Assembly (NCBI GenBank): GCA_028866895.1
Contig: JAGWHF010000001.1
Span: forward strand, 186,001-250,000
DNA from: Nitrososphaerota archaeon
GTDB lineage: Archaea; Thermoproteota; Nitrososphaeria; Nitrososphaerales; Nitrosopumilaceae
Length of the DNA stretch: 64,000 nucleotides
Direction of reading: 5' to 3'
Of the stretch, positions 36,910 to 44,817 are shown piece by piece; position 1 is the stretch's first letter; the number at the start of each line of letters is the position of its first letter. A program made the position numbers and the translations under genes. The notes beneath the pieces were generated by a model. The model ran no database searches and was not told the DNA's origin. It worked only from the letters and a program-made list of their open reading frames with translations.

Positions 36910-37823
36910 CTTGTTACCTCCAAAACTTCCTGCATCTTCTGGTCCAGCGTCTCTTGTACTGACTTGATCTGCTCCAACCGTGGTATAGTTAAACCATCTG
37001 GCATCCTTTTTGAGTAGAACCTAATCAGGCCGCCTGCCACCTCTTCGAACGTCATGTGGAACGTCTGCCCATTGAAGCTGGGTATTCCAGTGCCATCTTT
37101 GGCAAAGTGGTAGTGCGTAATCACCCATTCGTGAACGGGTGGAATTGCCGCAATATGGCCTGTGAGGGACGATAAATGATGTGAAACCTTTGAGAAAATC
37201 TCACTCAGATACAGGATTCCACGGAGATCGTGGACTATTGGCTTGTAGGTGCATCCGATGTCGATTTGGGTGGTCTCGGGATAAACCAGTATCTTGATGT
37301 GCAGGTTATTGTCCGAGGTCTCAAAGCCCACCTTTATTGAGTTGTTGGCTGGGTTGCAGGAACACCCCATCTCAGCTAGATGTTTGTGCAGGTCTGATGT
37401 GAACTTGACCTTGATATCGTGGATTGTGGGATGCTGGAGCTTGATTGATTCGAGAAGATCAAAGAATTTTTGGCCTACTACCCCCGTATGGTCTAACGTG
37501 ATTCGGTGTGAGTCTCCAGGCAATGGCATCCCCTTTATGGTCCAGAATTTCGGCTTGGTATTGCCGACGGGCTCAAGGTATCGCCTGATCTTGTGAATAT
37601 ATCGCCTGTAATTGGCGTTCGTTAAGCACGGAAAATCCATTTTTGAAAATGGTCGTTTTTCCTTCAGGACGATGTTCATGGCCAGTTTGAAGAATTGTCG
37701 TTGTCCTCGTGGCATAACGTGACTGGCAGACGTGACTTTATCGAGACTTTCTTGATCAAACGTGATTTTAGGGTGCAGACCGTGATTCTGACTCAATTCC
37801 AGATCACTTGGTACCTCGGACAT
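36906..37823 (-). CDS. Hypothetical element protein of 305 aa
   Basis: A soluble protein with an N-terminal HTH-like region (RQFFKLAMNIVLKEKRPFSKMDFPCL) and a strand-rich middle with MGCSCNPANNSIKVGFETSD. A C-terminal helical part ends in a coiled coil. Third gene of the viral operon, 3 nt after the zinc-ribbon gene. It may be a replication initiator or transcription factor, but no catalytic motif is visible. Confidence 0.6.
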   Translation of the reverse strand: MSEVPSDLELSQNHGLHPKITFDQESLDKVTSASHVMPRGQRQFFKLAMNIVLKEKRPFSKMDFPCLTNANYRRYIHKIRRYLEPVGNTKPKFWTIKGMPLPGDSHRITLDHTGVVGQKFFDLLESIKLQHPTIHDIKVKFTSDLHKHLAEMGCSCNPANNSIKVGFETSDNNLHIKILVYPETTQIDIGCTYKPIVHDLRGILYLSEIFSKVSHHLSSLTGHIAAIPPVHEWVITHYHFAKDGTGIPSFNGQTFHMTFEEVAGGLIRFYSKRMPDGLTIPRLEQIKSVQETLDQKMQEVLEVTS

Positions 37824-37826
37824 GGT

Positions 37827-37970
37827 TTAGACATCCTCGGCCGATTGCTGGCCACGACTCCAAAAGGACAATTTTAAACACTCGTTGCAGACGAAGTATT
37901 CACTCCCTACGGTATATCTGATCTTTTTTACAGATGGGTTCGAGCAACAGCGCAGGATCGGTATGCTCAT
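37827..37970 (-). CDS. 47-aa zinc-ribbon element protein
   Basis: A short frame starting MSIPILRCCSNPSVKKIRY, with CC near the start and CNEC later, enough for a zinc site. It begins 2 nt after the stop of the RHH gene and ends 3 nt before the next start, so it is plainly part of the operon. Confidence 0.65.
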   Translation of the reverse strand: MSIPILRCCSNPSVKKIRYTVGSEYFVCNECLKLSFWSRGQQSAEDV

Positions 37971-37972
37971 TT

Positions 37973-38095
37973 TTATGCTCCGGCCTTTTTCAACAGATCA
38001 TTTATGATTTCTTCAAATGTTTGATCTTTCTTACCCAAAGATGCTAATCTGTCTCTCGTTTGATGTGTAAGAGCGATCGATGTTCTGTCTGACAC
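37973..38095 (-). CDS. 40-aa ribbon-helix-helix regulator
   Basis: A GTG-started short frame with the RHH pattern: strand TSIALTHQTRDRLASLG, then a helix pair (TFEEIINDLLKKA). It closely resembles the small VapB-like/RHH antitoxins and repressors of archaea. A TATA box (CTATAAGC) lies 27 nt upstream. As first gene of the packaging operon it probably binds its own promoter, where the palindrome ACACAT-TGT-ATGTGT sits. Confidence 0.7.
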   Translation of the reverse strand: MSDRTSIALTHQTRDRLASLGKKDQTFEEIINDLLKKAGA

Positions 38096-38106
38096 ATTGT
38101 ATGTGT
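38092..38106. promoter_or_regulatory. Operator candidate at start of the viral operon
   Basis: ACACAT and ATGTGT form a perfect inverted repeat with a 3-nt spacer over the start codon of the RHH gene, directly downstream of the leftward TATA box (about 38,117-38,124). RHH proteins bind such short palindromes. Confidence 0.55.
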
Positions 38107-38177
38107 AGCATAATGCTTATAGAGAATTAATTTGAAAAAACATCCATGTGTTATGGAGGTTCTAGGAGTTTTGTGTT

Positions 38178-38960
38178 ATGGGGGTAAGGGGTTTAGGGTC
38201 AGTACAATTGAGGCAAAGAAAGAAGACTGATACCAAAGTGTTGAATTTCATCAAAGCTCATCCGCCTAGCCATACAAGGCAAATCATCAAGGGAACTTCC
38301 ATGAGTCCTAATTCGGTTGTTGCTTCGTTGAGACGGTTGAGGGGTGAGAAGAAAATTATCACTCACAAAGAAAGCAAGTTTTTCAAAAATTCCAGAATTC
38401 CTCCAGGAGCGTTGGCATATCTACCAAACTATCCTGATGAGAGGAGAGCGGTAGACACGGCGGCAAAAAACATTCGTAAGGATATAAATGAAGCTGAGAG
38501 ATCTCTGCTTGCATTTTTTGATAAGGATTTTAAGAAGCGGCGGCCAATGGTCCGACAACATGCAGATGCTTTGTCTCATCGGCTTAGACTACAGTCGGAT
38601 GATGTTGTAAAAATACTGCAATATGTTTTAGGTATACGAGATGTCAATGAATCCATGATTGGTTTTTACATTTATAAGCAATTTTTTGAGAGAGAAAAAC
38701 AATTCGATTTGCCTTATTGCTATGATTTCTACTACAAAATGCTGCCTAAGAAATACTGCAAGATTGGTATTCAATCACCAAGCCAGTTGATAGAATTCAT
38801 GAAGCATAATTTTCAACATTCACTTGATTTACAACAGGAGATTGAGAGCGGTTTTAGTTGTTTTAATAGAAAAACCAAAAGGCTAGCGATTTTGCATACT
38901 GATGAGTTCTTTACACAGGTGCATAAGGACTGGCTTCATTCGAATGGTTTCATGAACTAG
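38178..38960 (+). CDS. Winged-helix protein, only rightward gene of the element
   Basis: A 260-aa basic protein. The N-terminal part (KVLNFIKAHPPSHTRQIIKGTSMSPNSVVASLRRL) is a winged helix-turn-helix; a larger helical domain follows. It is AT-richer than the neighbours. It is divergent from the packaging operon across 80 bp, with a 10-bp direct repeat (TGTGTTATGG at 38,147 and 38,172) before and over its start. This is the layout of a lysogeny switch; repressor or activator role is inference. Confidence 0.65.
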   Translation: MGVRGLGSVQLRQRKKTDTKVLNFIKAHPPSHTRQIIKGTSMSPNSVVASLRRLRGEKKIITHKESKFFKNSRIPPGALAYLPNYPDERRAVDTAAKNIRKDINEAERSLLAFFDKDFKKRRPMVRQHADALSHRLRLQSDDVVKILQYVLGIRDVNESMIGFYIYKQFFEREKQFDLPYCYDFYYKMLPKKYCKIGIQSPSQLIEFMKHNFQHSLDLQQEIESGFSCFNRKTKRLAILHTDEFFTQVHKDWLHSNGFMN

Positions 38961-38976
38961 GTCGTTTTGTCTACTT

Positions 38977-39075
38977 GAAGACCTCGTTGTTTGCCTGTTT
39001 CTGCGCCCTTGCTCAATAGATAACATCATCCTGTCTCAGTCACTTGACCTCGTCTTCTTGGTCCTGCATGCAGTT
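38977..39075 (-). pseudogene. Degenerate copy of the integrase 3' end
   Basis: About 90 bp align at roughly three in four positions with 39,525-39,615, the end of the integrase gene. The reading DQEDEVK-stop-LRQ matches the integrase's DQEDEVKRLRQ but has in-frame stops. The rest of the 300-bp gap (to 39,260) has an open minus-strand stretch without a good start codon. Confidence 0.6.
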
Positions 39076-39260
39076 ATGCCTCCTGTGCCCCGGCATGGTC
39101 AAAGGTGGATTTGATCGTCTTATTTAAAGAACTATTTTCATTCGGATTTTCCGAATTGATTGGTTTTTCTTCTATCGTTGGATTCGGTGTATGAGATTTA
39201 AACTTTGATGGCGAACCATCCAATTCAGTTCTAACATAGATTTTCTTCCAAAATCGGTTA

Positions 39261-39512
39261 TTATTTTTTCTTTGATTCCAGCTCGTTTAGAATATCCTCA
39301 TACTGCTTGATTTGGCCCTGATAAACAGAATCCAGCAAATCATGCATCTGTTTGATGAGTTGATAGAATGTATCCCTCATTCTGAAAGGTGATGTATTAT
39401 CGGACTCGAATCCCTCGAAAAGACAGTTTCTGGATTCATTCAGGCTTGCGGTTTGTTTTTTGTAGTTCTCTATGTCTTTCCTGATTATTTCAATTGCCTT
39501 TTTGGTTGTCAT
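39261..39512 (-). CDS. Small coiled-coil protein coupled to the integrase
   Basis: An 83-aa helical protein (MTTKKAIEIIRKDIENYKKQ...). The ATG at 39,512 lies inside the last codons of the integrase gene in another frame, an overlap of 23 nt, so translation is coupled. Possibly an excisionase-like or partner protein, but the sequence gives no direct sign. Confidence 0.55.
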   Translation of the reverse strand: MTTKKAIEIIRKDIENYKKQTASLNESRNCLFEGFESDNTSPFRMRDTFYQLIKQMHDLLDSVYQGQIKQYEDILNELESKKK

Positions 39513-40758
39513 TTTTGTCTCCCTTGAGGCTCTGTTGTTTGCTTGCTTCGGCATCCTTGTGCAGTAGGTAGTCTACGGCCTGTCTCAGCCGCTTAACCTC
39601 GTCTTCCTGGTCCTGCTGGGCCTGTTTCTGTATTTCATCCTCTTCAAGGGCCGCCTGCAGGTCCAGCGGCTTGGTACACTGTGAGCAGAACTTGGTTGTG
39701 GGCTCGTTTGGAAACTGGCAGATTGAGCAGATCCTGGGCACCTGCGGCTTTGCATCTTTCTCATCCTTGACTATGCCGTAATGGGATAACACTGCCTTGT
39801 CCACGTCGGAATCGACAAGGTGAGTGTACCTTTCCGGCATCTTGGAGCTTCCACTCCAGCCGTGTCGTTTTCTCAACATTGCCTCGGTCAGATAGTTTGC
39901 AGTCTCTGTTATCTCGCTATGCCTGAACAGGTGGAAGTAGACTCTTTTCTCAAGTCCTGCCTTTTTGACATATTTTGCCAAGATTCTTCTCATGCCCTCG
40001 TAACTCAGTTGGTTGCCGCTGGAATTCACCCAGAGCGGAGCATTGGGGTCATTCTTCTGAGGATGGGCGTTGAGCCACGCTGCAAGGTACGGCAGGGATT
40101 TCACAAGTCGTATCGGTCTTGCTGTTGTTTTTCCATCAACCTTGATGATTGCGCCCATCTTGTCGCGTACGACATGTTTTATCTGCAAAGGCAGCGTCTC
40201 GCCTATCCTGCTGCCGGCTTCTGCATGAACCGCGATAAAGGCCTGATCCCGTTTGTTGTTGCTGCTTGCGTGTATCAGCATGTTTACATCAGATTCGGTA
40301 GTCAGGTCCTCGCGTGACAGCCTGTCTTTGACACGCCTGAGCCTTATGCCCCTGATTTCCGGTGGATCAATGGTTTCAGGGTCCTTGCGCCTGCTGCCTG
40401 TCTTTATCCATCTTACGAAAATCTTCAAAATCTTCTTGTAATCGAAACTAGAGTGAGTTTCTTGCCCTTTTTCGTCGGTATACTTTTTTGTTATCTCCAG
40501 AACAAGGTTGTCCACGTCCTCACGCTGTATGTCGGCCCAGTTCTTTTGATACATCCTGGACATGACAAGTATGGCCTGAAGGTGCTTTTCCTGGACGGCC
40601 TTGCCTGCACCGTCGATTATTATGGCATTGTAGTATCTGTTGACAAGCTGCATGTTTTCAGGCGACAGTTCAGCCTTGAGCCTCGTGAAGACGCTCGATA
40701 TGCGGCGATCAAAGTTATGTATGTCCGACTTTGCCCTGTTGCTTGTCTGCTGCTTCAA
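39490..40758 (-). CDS. int: Tyrosine recombinase / integrase with zinc ribbon
   Basis: A 422-aa integrase. The catalytic residues are all present: Arg184 (AGSRIGE), His276-x-x-Arg279 (HLFRH), His299 (RHGWSG) and Tyr311 (MPERYTHL). An N-terminal SAM-like domain (about 30-120) precedes. After the core come an unusual zinc ribbon (Cys344, 347, 358, 361) and a Gln/Glu-rich coiled coil. The TTG start has a TATA box (AGTATAAAT) 27-30 nt upstream. It sits 44 bp from tRNA-Thr, the site it uses. Confidence 0.93.
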   Translation of the reverse strand: MKQQTSNRAKSDIHNFDRRISSVFTRLKAELSPENMQLVNRYYNAIIIDGAGKAVQEKHLQAILVMSRMYQKNWADIQREDVDNLVLEITKKYTDEKGQETHSSFDYKKILKIFVRWIKTGSRRKDPETIDPPEIRGIRLRRVKDRLSREDLTTESDVNMLIHASSNNKRDQAFIAVHAEAGSRIGETLPLQIKHVVRDKMGAIIKVDGKTTARPIRLVKSLPYLAAWLNAHPQKNDPNAPLWVNSSGNQLSYEGMRRILAKYVKKAGLEKRVYFHLFRHSEITETANYLTEAMLRKRHGWSGSSKMPERYTHLVDSDVDKAVLSHYGIVKDEKDAKPQVPRICSICQFPNEPTTKFCSQCTKPLDLQAALEEDEIQKQAQQDQEDEVKRLRQAVDYLLHKDAEASKQQSLKGDKNDNQKGN

Positions 40759-40800
40759 TTTACATGGTATTACCGCGTTGGGATTTATACTATTTTGTAG

Positions 40801-40820
40801 AAGCCAATGAGGGGATTTGG
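40801..40820. repeat. att site at tRNA-Thr (near end of integrated element)
   Basis: AAGCCAATGAGGGGATTTGG, identical to 27,481-27,500. Confidence 0.9.
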
Positions 40821-40876
40821 ACCCCCGACCTTCTGATTACAAGTCAGATGCTCTAGCCAGGCTGAGCTACATTGGC
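40802..40876 (-). tRNA. trnT: tRNA-Thr (anticodon TGT)
   Basis: A full cloverleaf: acceptor GCCAATG/CATTGGC, anticodon arm CTGA-CTTGTAA-TCAG with anticodon TGT, and a T arm GGGGG-TCCAAAT-CCCCT. The 3' CCA is not encoded. The gene stays whole after integration, and its 3' 19 nt plus one base form the att core. Confidence 0.95.
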
Positions 40877-41056
40877 ATCAGGTTAAGGGATTTGAAGGGT
40901 GGTTTAAAATGTTATTGCGCCTTTTCCTTCCACTTCCATGATTGGCGTAGCAAACGCTATGCTGGGATCTCTCATTCCAAGTGAACAGTTTAGGACCTCA
41001 TAAAAGATGATGCCTTGAGACAAAGGCCTAATATCGAGTAACTTCAAACCAAAAAA

Positions 41057-41518
41057 ATGAGAAAAGTAAATTTCAAGAAAATCACTGCAGATGACCGGCT
41101 TGTTTCAGAAAAGGGGAAATATTTTCTGGGCGAGGTTAATCTGAACGATATATCCAGTCAATTATCAATAAGTGGACAAAAGGTTTACTATGCTCGGTTC
41201 AAAAGAGGGGCAAGGACCAAACTACATTGTCATCAGGGAGGACAAGTTCTCTTGGTCATTGCAGGATTGGGAGTGCTGGTCTTGTATAGCAGGCTGAAAC
41301 GCAATGGACGACGGGTTAGCATAAGACAAAAATCTCGAATACAATTGAGGAAGGGAGATATGGTCTTCATTCCGAAAGGAACCTTGCATTGGCACGGGGC
41401 GTTTGGGATGGGAAACTTTGCACATATTGCCTTCAACGGGTTCTCTACAAAGGGGAGGGAGGCTAGGACGTTCTGGTTTGATTCTGATTTTAGGACGTAT
41501 GCGTCAGAAATCATATGA
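41057..41518 (+). CDS. Cupin-fold protein
   Basis: A 153-aa single-domain cupin. Motif 1 is KLHCHQGGQVLLVIAGLG (two His as metal ligands) and motif 2 is GDMVFIPKGTLHWHG (His ligand). Small cupins of this type are often dioxygenases, isomerases or metal-binding sensors; the substrate cannot be told. The stop lies 2 nt from the convergent methyltransferase. Confidence 0.85.
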   Translation: MRKVNFKKITADDRLVSEKGKYFLGEVNLNDISSQLSISGQKVYYARFKRGARTKLHCHQGGQVLLVIAGLGVLVLYSRLKRNGRRVSIRQKSRIQLRKGDMVFIPKGTLHWHGAFGMGNFAHIAFNGFSTKGREARTFWFDSDFRTYASEII

Positions 41519-41520
41519 AC

Positions 41521-42351
41521 TTAAGAGGCGGTTCCTATGAGGACTTTCCATGGGAAAACTATCCTCCCGCGTTTGACATATGCTGAAACATTTTCCTCAG
41601 ACTTCTTCTTGATCTCTGATGCGTGCTCTGACCCTGTGATCTTTGAACTAATGGAATATGCAGTTGACTTGAGGTAGTCAGTCCAATAATCCTCGAAGCT
41701 GCCCGCGTCGTATTCGAATACGTGCCCATGTATCTTTATGTCTGAGAAGCCAGCTTTGCAGAGTTCATTTTGCAGGTCTTCCGGGTTGCCAAACCTGTGA
41801 ACGTTTGGTGCTCCTTGGGGTCTGATGTCTGGTATGTATCTCAAAACAGGTTCCATTATGGCGCTGAAATAGGGAACCTCCTCTGCTTTACCATGTACTG
41901 CCACTACGATCCTTCCGCATCTACCCAGCATGGATTTTGCAGATTTCAATACCCTACCTGCATCCGGGAAAAACATAAGTGCATACTGACAAAGGATTTT
42001 ATCGAAAGAGAGACGAAACCCGATATTCTCTGCATCCATCTCGAAAAAATTTGCCATGGGCGAATTCACGGAATGTCTAGCTATGTTCAAGGCAGTCCTT
42101 GAAAAATCCACGCATACTAGGGTGCCTTCCTCTCCTAACTTCGGACGCACCTGTTTTGATAGAGCCCCAGTGCCGCAGGCAAGGTCTAGAACTCTATCTG
42201 AGGGTTCTATACGGGCCTGCCTTACAACCTCAAAGGTTGATCTGAAGGGCCCTATGTGATCACTTGCCCAGTTGTTATGATATTGCGGTGCAATGATGTT
42301 CCAGTTGGCCTTTGAATTCTGCTTGTAGTTGGTAGGATTGAAGTTTGACAC
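41521..42351 (-). CDS. SAM-dependent methyltransferase (UbiE/MenG-like)
   Basis: A 276-aa class I methyltransferase. Motif I is VLDLACGTGAL (SAM binding, about residue 54), with LVCVDFS as post-I and MDAENIGF as motif II. A C-terminal helical lid follows. The likeness is to quinone and small-molecule methylases, so menaquinone or caldariellaquinone-type substrates are possible but unproved. GTG start. Confidence 0.85.
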   Translation of the reverse strand: MSNFNPTNYKQNSKANWNIIAPQYHNNWASDHIGPFRSTFEVVRQARIEPSDRVLDLACGTGALSKQVRPKLGEEGTLVCVDFSRTALNIARHSVNSPMANFFEMDAENIGFRLSFDKILCQYALMFFPDAGRVLKSAKSMLGRCGRIVVAVHGKAEEVPYFSAIMEPVLRYIPDIRPQGAPNVHRFGNPEDLQNELCKAGFSDIKIHGHVFEYDAGSFEDYWTDYLKSTAYSISSKITGSEHASEIKKKSEENVSAYVKRGRIVFPWKVLIGTAS

Positions 42352-42400
42352 GATTACACACTAGTCAACGCTTAAATTAATTATTTCTTGTACTGTCGTC

Positions 42401-42661
42401 ATGCCGATGTTTCTAGTAAGCGTGATAATTGAAAATAAACCCGGTATTGCAGACCCAGAGGGTGATACCATTCTAAATGACCTTGTTCTGAAGGATAAAA
42501 AAACAACCGTTAAGAAGGTGAAATCAGCCAAGATGTTGAAATTTCACATCGAGGCAAAAAACGAGGTATCTGCTGAGAAAGAGGTAAAAAAACTATGCGA
42601 CGAATTTAGGATTTACAATCCACTTGTCAGTAAAATCGAAGTCGAAACTGTCAAGAACTAG
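42401..42661 (+). CDS. purS: Phosphoribosylformylglycinamidine synthase subunit PurS
   Basis: An 86-aa protein with the PurS fold: VSVIIENKPGIADPEGDTIL at the start, VKKVKSAKMLKFHIEA in the middle and NPLVSKIEVE at the end. It bridges PurQ and PurL in the three-part FGAM synthase. Unlike in most operons it is separated from purQ by 1.5 kb with two inverted genes, and is transcribed from its own AT-rich promoter. Confidence 0.9.
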   Translation: MPMFLVSVIIENKPGIADPEGDTILNDLVLKDKKTTVKKVKSAKMLKFHIEAKNEVSAEKEVKKLCDEFRIYNPLVSKIEVETVKN

Positions 42662-43098
42662 TCGTTTTTTACCACTTTTCTATTTAGAGCGGTTGTGTCG
42701 TCAAGGGCTCCTTCTATTAGTAGCTTGCTCCTAAGATATCTTGCAAGATCAGTCTCAGTTATGATGCCCACCAATTTGCCATTATCAAGTACAAGCAGTC
42801 TTCGTATGTTCTTGTTTGTCATGCGCTGAACCGCGTCCTCTATTGGGGTCATAGGTTCCACCCATCTGAAGTTGGGAGACATTATTTCCGACAGCGAGAC
42901 CTCCGAGCTCCTCCGATCGGTTGTTGAAACCTTTCTTGCCAAATCCCTCTCCGTAACAAGCCCGATGGGATTTCCTTCCTTCACAACAACTAGTGAACTG
43001 ATGCTTTTCTCGGTCATCAGCACTGCGACATCTTTTGCTGTTTTGTTATGCTCTATGGTGATAACATTGTTAACCATGATATCGCGGACTAGGCCCAT
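42658..43098 (-). CDS. CBS-domain pair protein
   Basis: A 146-aa protein of two tandem CBS domains (VRDIMVNNVITIEHNKTAKD... and LSEIMSPNFRWVEPMTPIED...), which bind adenine nucleotides as energy sensors. A TTG 12 nt upstream is in frame, but the ATG at 43,098 lies 27 nt from a TTTTTATT TATA box. It overlaps purS by 4 nt at the 3' ends. Partner protein unknown. Confidence 0.88.
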   Translation of the reverse strand: MGLVRDIMVNNVITIEHNKTAKDVAVLMTEKSISSLVVVKEGNPIGLVTERDLARKVSTTDRRSSEVSLSEIMSPNFRWVEPMTPIEDAVQRMTNKNIRRLLVLDNGKLVGIITETDLARYLRSKLLIEGALDDTTALNRKVVKND

Positions 43099-43188
43099 AG
43101 CCAGTACCAAAGGGTATTAGAATAAAAACGATTTGCTCGAATAATACTAAATTTGAGAATGTACCGAACTGGTCCTGTTTTGGATGAA

Positions 43189-43305
43189 AACTGCAAAGTT
43201 TGCAGTTACTTGCTTAGTGTACGCCCTTCTTAATTATGTCGCGTCCAACAAAAATGTCAAGAGACTGCGGAACCTGCTCTTCCTACCAAAAAAGCGTTCC
43301 GCAGT
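43189..43305. repeat. Two perfect inverted repeats in intergenic region
   Basis: AACTGCAAA-G-TTTGCAGTT (43,189-43,207), and ACTGCGGAAC / GTTCCGCAGT at 43,264-43,273 and 43,296-43,305. They lie between CBS and rhomboid genes in 43,111-43,345, where I see no gene. They could form structured RNA or protein-binding sites. Confidence 0.5.
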
Positions 43306-43345
43306 TTCCAATTGGGTCTTCTGTGCCAGAATGATGGTAATGCCT

Positions 43346-44005
43346 TCATGCAGTAAAAGCATTAGAATTCCGATTTCTTTTCCTGCGTTCCACAGCAATC
43401 ATGGTCCTTGTGAGGAACAATCCTGATAGAAAACCACCAACATGAGCCATGAATGCTATTGGAATGAGTGTAACCGACCCGATGAAGACGTAAATTACCT
43501 GGATTGCAAGCCAGTAGTAACCACGCACATCGCCTAGGGCTGCTGAAACCCCAAGTATGCCGGAGATCGCTCCCGACGCCCCAATGAGTATGGATTCACC
43601 ACTTGAAAGGATGTATGAGGCGACTCCACCATACAGTAACCCACCCCCAAGTCCAGCAACGACGTAAAGTAGGATGAACCTCGGAACTCCTATGGACCTC
43701 TCGGCAAAGCCGCCCATGTAAATTAGTGCAAAGAGGTTGAATGAGATATGCGCTATGTTGGCATGTATGAACATGGATGTAAAGAGGCGGAGAAGAGCAT
43801 CTAGGATGAAGCTGGAATGGAACAACTCGTTAGGTATGAAACCATAGTGGATTATTATCGACTCCTGCGTACCGCTGATGGTGCCATAGGCAAAGATGAG
43901 AGCGTTGATGATTACTAGGGTCAGGGTTACGGGAGCAGGTTTACCAAAAAACCGCATCATCCAATGATGGGGCTTCCTAGGGATAATAAATGGTAACCGA
44001 ACCAC
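43346..44005 (-). CDS. Rhomboid-family intramembrane serine protease
   Basis: A 219-aa, six-helix membrane protease. The catalytic Ser144 is in GASGAISG and His188 in MAHVGGFLSG. The HANIAHISFN line of the oxyanion region (His81/Asn83 and H86) is also kept. Rhomboids cut transmembrane segments of partner proteins; substrates are unknown here. GTG start, preceded by a palindromic operator. Confidence 0.92.
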   Translation of the reverse strand: MVRLPFIIPRKPHHWMMRFFGKPAPVTLTLVIINALIFAYGTISGTQESIIIHYGFIPNELFHSSFILDALLRLFTSMFIHANIAHISFNLFALIYMGGFAERSIGVPRFILLYVVAGLGGGLLYGGVASYILSSGESILIGASGAISGILGVSAALGDVRGYYWLAIQVIYVFIGSVTLIPIAFMAHVGGFLSGLFLTRTMIAVERRKRNRNSNAFTA

Positions 44006-44030
44006 TAAATGCCCAGAGTTTGGGCATTTA
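44006..44030. promoter_or_regulatory. Operator-like palindrome upstream of the rhomboid gene
   Basis: TAAATGCCCA and TGGGCATTTA, perfect 10-bp arms with a 5-nt spacer (GAGTT), lie immediately before the start codon and overlap the TATA-like AAATAAAT (about 44,027-44,034). A protein bound there would block transcription. Confidence 0.7.
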
Positions 44031-44136
44031 TTTGCAAGTTGGAATTAGCATTCGTGGTGGCTCGATCTACGTTCGGGATTGTCCTGTACGGGTCTTTCGC
44101 GATTCGATTTAATATCGCTTTCAATTAAGGGTATTC

Positions 44137-44817
44137 GTGAAGATCGCAATAATCGTTTTTCCCGGCAGCAACTGCGAAAGGGATATGAACCATGTCTTGG
44201 CCGAGGTCTTTAAACTTGAATCCGTGCTTGTCTGGCACACCGATGATCTACCTAGGAACATCGACGCGATTGTGCTTCCCGGAGGGTTTTCTTATGGTGA
44301 TCGCCTAAGAGCCGGCGTCATCGCTGCCAACAGCCCTATAATATCACAAGTCAGGAAGATGGCGGAGAGGGGCATGCCCATCTTGGGGGTCTGCAATGGA
44401 TTTCAAATTCTGACCGAATCTGGCCTTCTTCCAGGGGCGCTTTTGCGAAATACCACCCTAAATTACATGTGCAAATGGACTGAGATAATTGTCAAAAACA
44501 ACAAGACTCCCTTTACCAACAAGTTTAGACTAAACCAGAGGATTCCAATCGCAATAGCAAATGGCGAGGGTCGATATTATGCTGACGGCAAAACGTTGAA
44601 CATGCTTAGGCGAAATAACCAGATTGTTTTTACCTACGGTGAGGATGTAAACGGGGCAACGATGAAGATAGCCGGAGTATGCAACAAGGAGGGAAATGTG
44701 GTCGGCATGATGCCTCACCCGGAAAGGTCTGCTGAACAAATCTTAAACCCTCGGGATGCTAGACCGTCATCAATGATATTCGAATCTCTCCTGAATGCTT
44801 TGGGTGCTACTGCATGA
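44137..44817 (+). CDS. purQ: FGAM synthase glutaminase subunit PurQ
   Basis: A 226-aa class I glutamine amidotransferase that feeds ammonia to PurL. The nucleophile elbow is GVCNGFQIL (Cys about 87), and the His-Glu pair lies in MMPHPERS. The GTG start has a TTTAATAT TATA box about 27 nt upstream (leaderless). Its last codons overlap purL by 4 nt. Confidence 0.95.
   Translation: MKIAIIVFPGSNCERDMNHVLAEVFKLESVLVWHTDDLPRNIDAIVLPGGFSYGDRLRAGVIAANSPIISQVRKMAERGMPILGVCNGFQILTESGLLPGALLRNTTLNYMCKWTEIIVKNNKTPFTNKFRLNQRIPIAIANGEGRYYADGKTLNMLRRNNQIVFTYGEDVNGATMKIAGVCNKEGNVVGMMPHPERSAEQILNPRDARPSSMIFESLLNALGATA

Larger units (their letters stand above)
27501..40820. mobile_element. 13.3-kb tRNA-Thr-integrated viral element (reduced provirus or satellite candidate)
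   Basis: Bounded by a perfect 20-bp direct repeat derived from the tRNA-Thr 3' end, with a tyrosine integrase 44 bp inside the tRNA boundary. All genes but one read toward the left. Recognisable viral genes are TerL, a TerS candidate and a tail tape-measure protein. Regulators include a ribbon-helix-helix protein, a winged-helix protein and an AbrB-like protein. I find no portal, major capsid, protease, baseplate or replication gene. The tight start-stop packing from 38,095 to 32,324 suggests an intact operon rather than random decay. Confidence 0.85.

Noticed and set aside
31736-37520. Several plus-strand frames opposite the tape-measure and TerL genes
   Set aside because: They mirror the strong codon pattern of the minus-strand viral genes.
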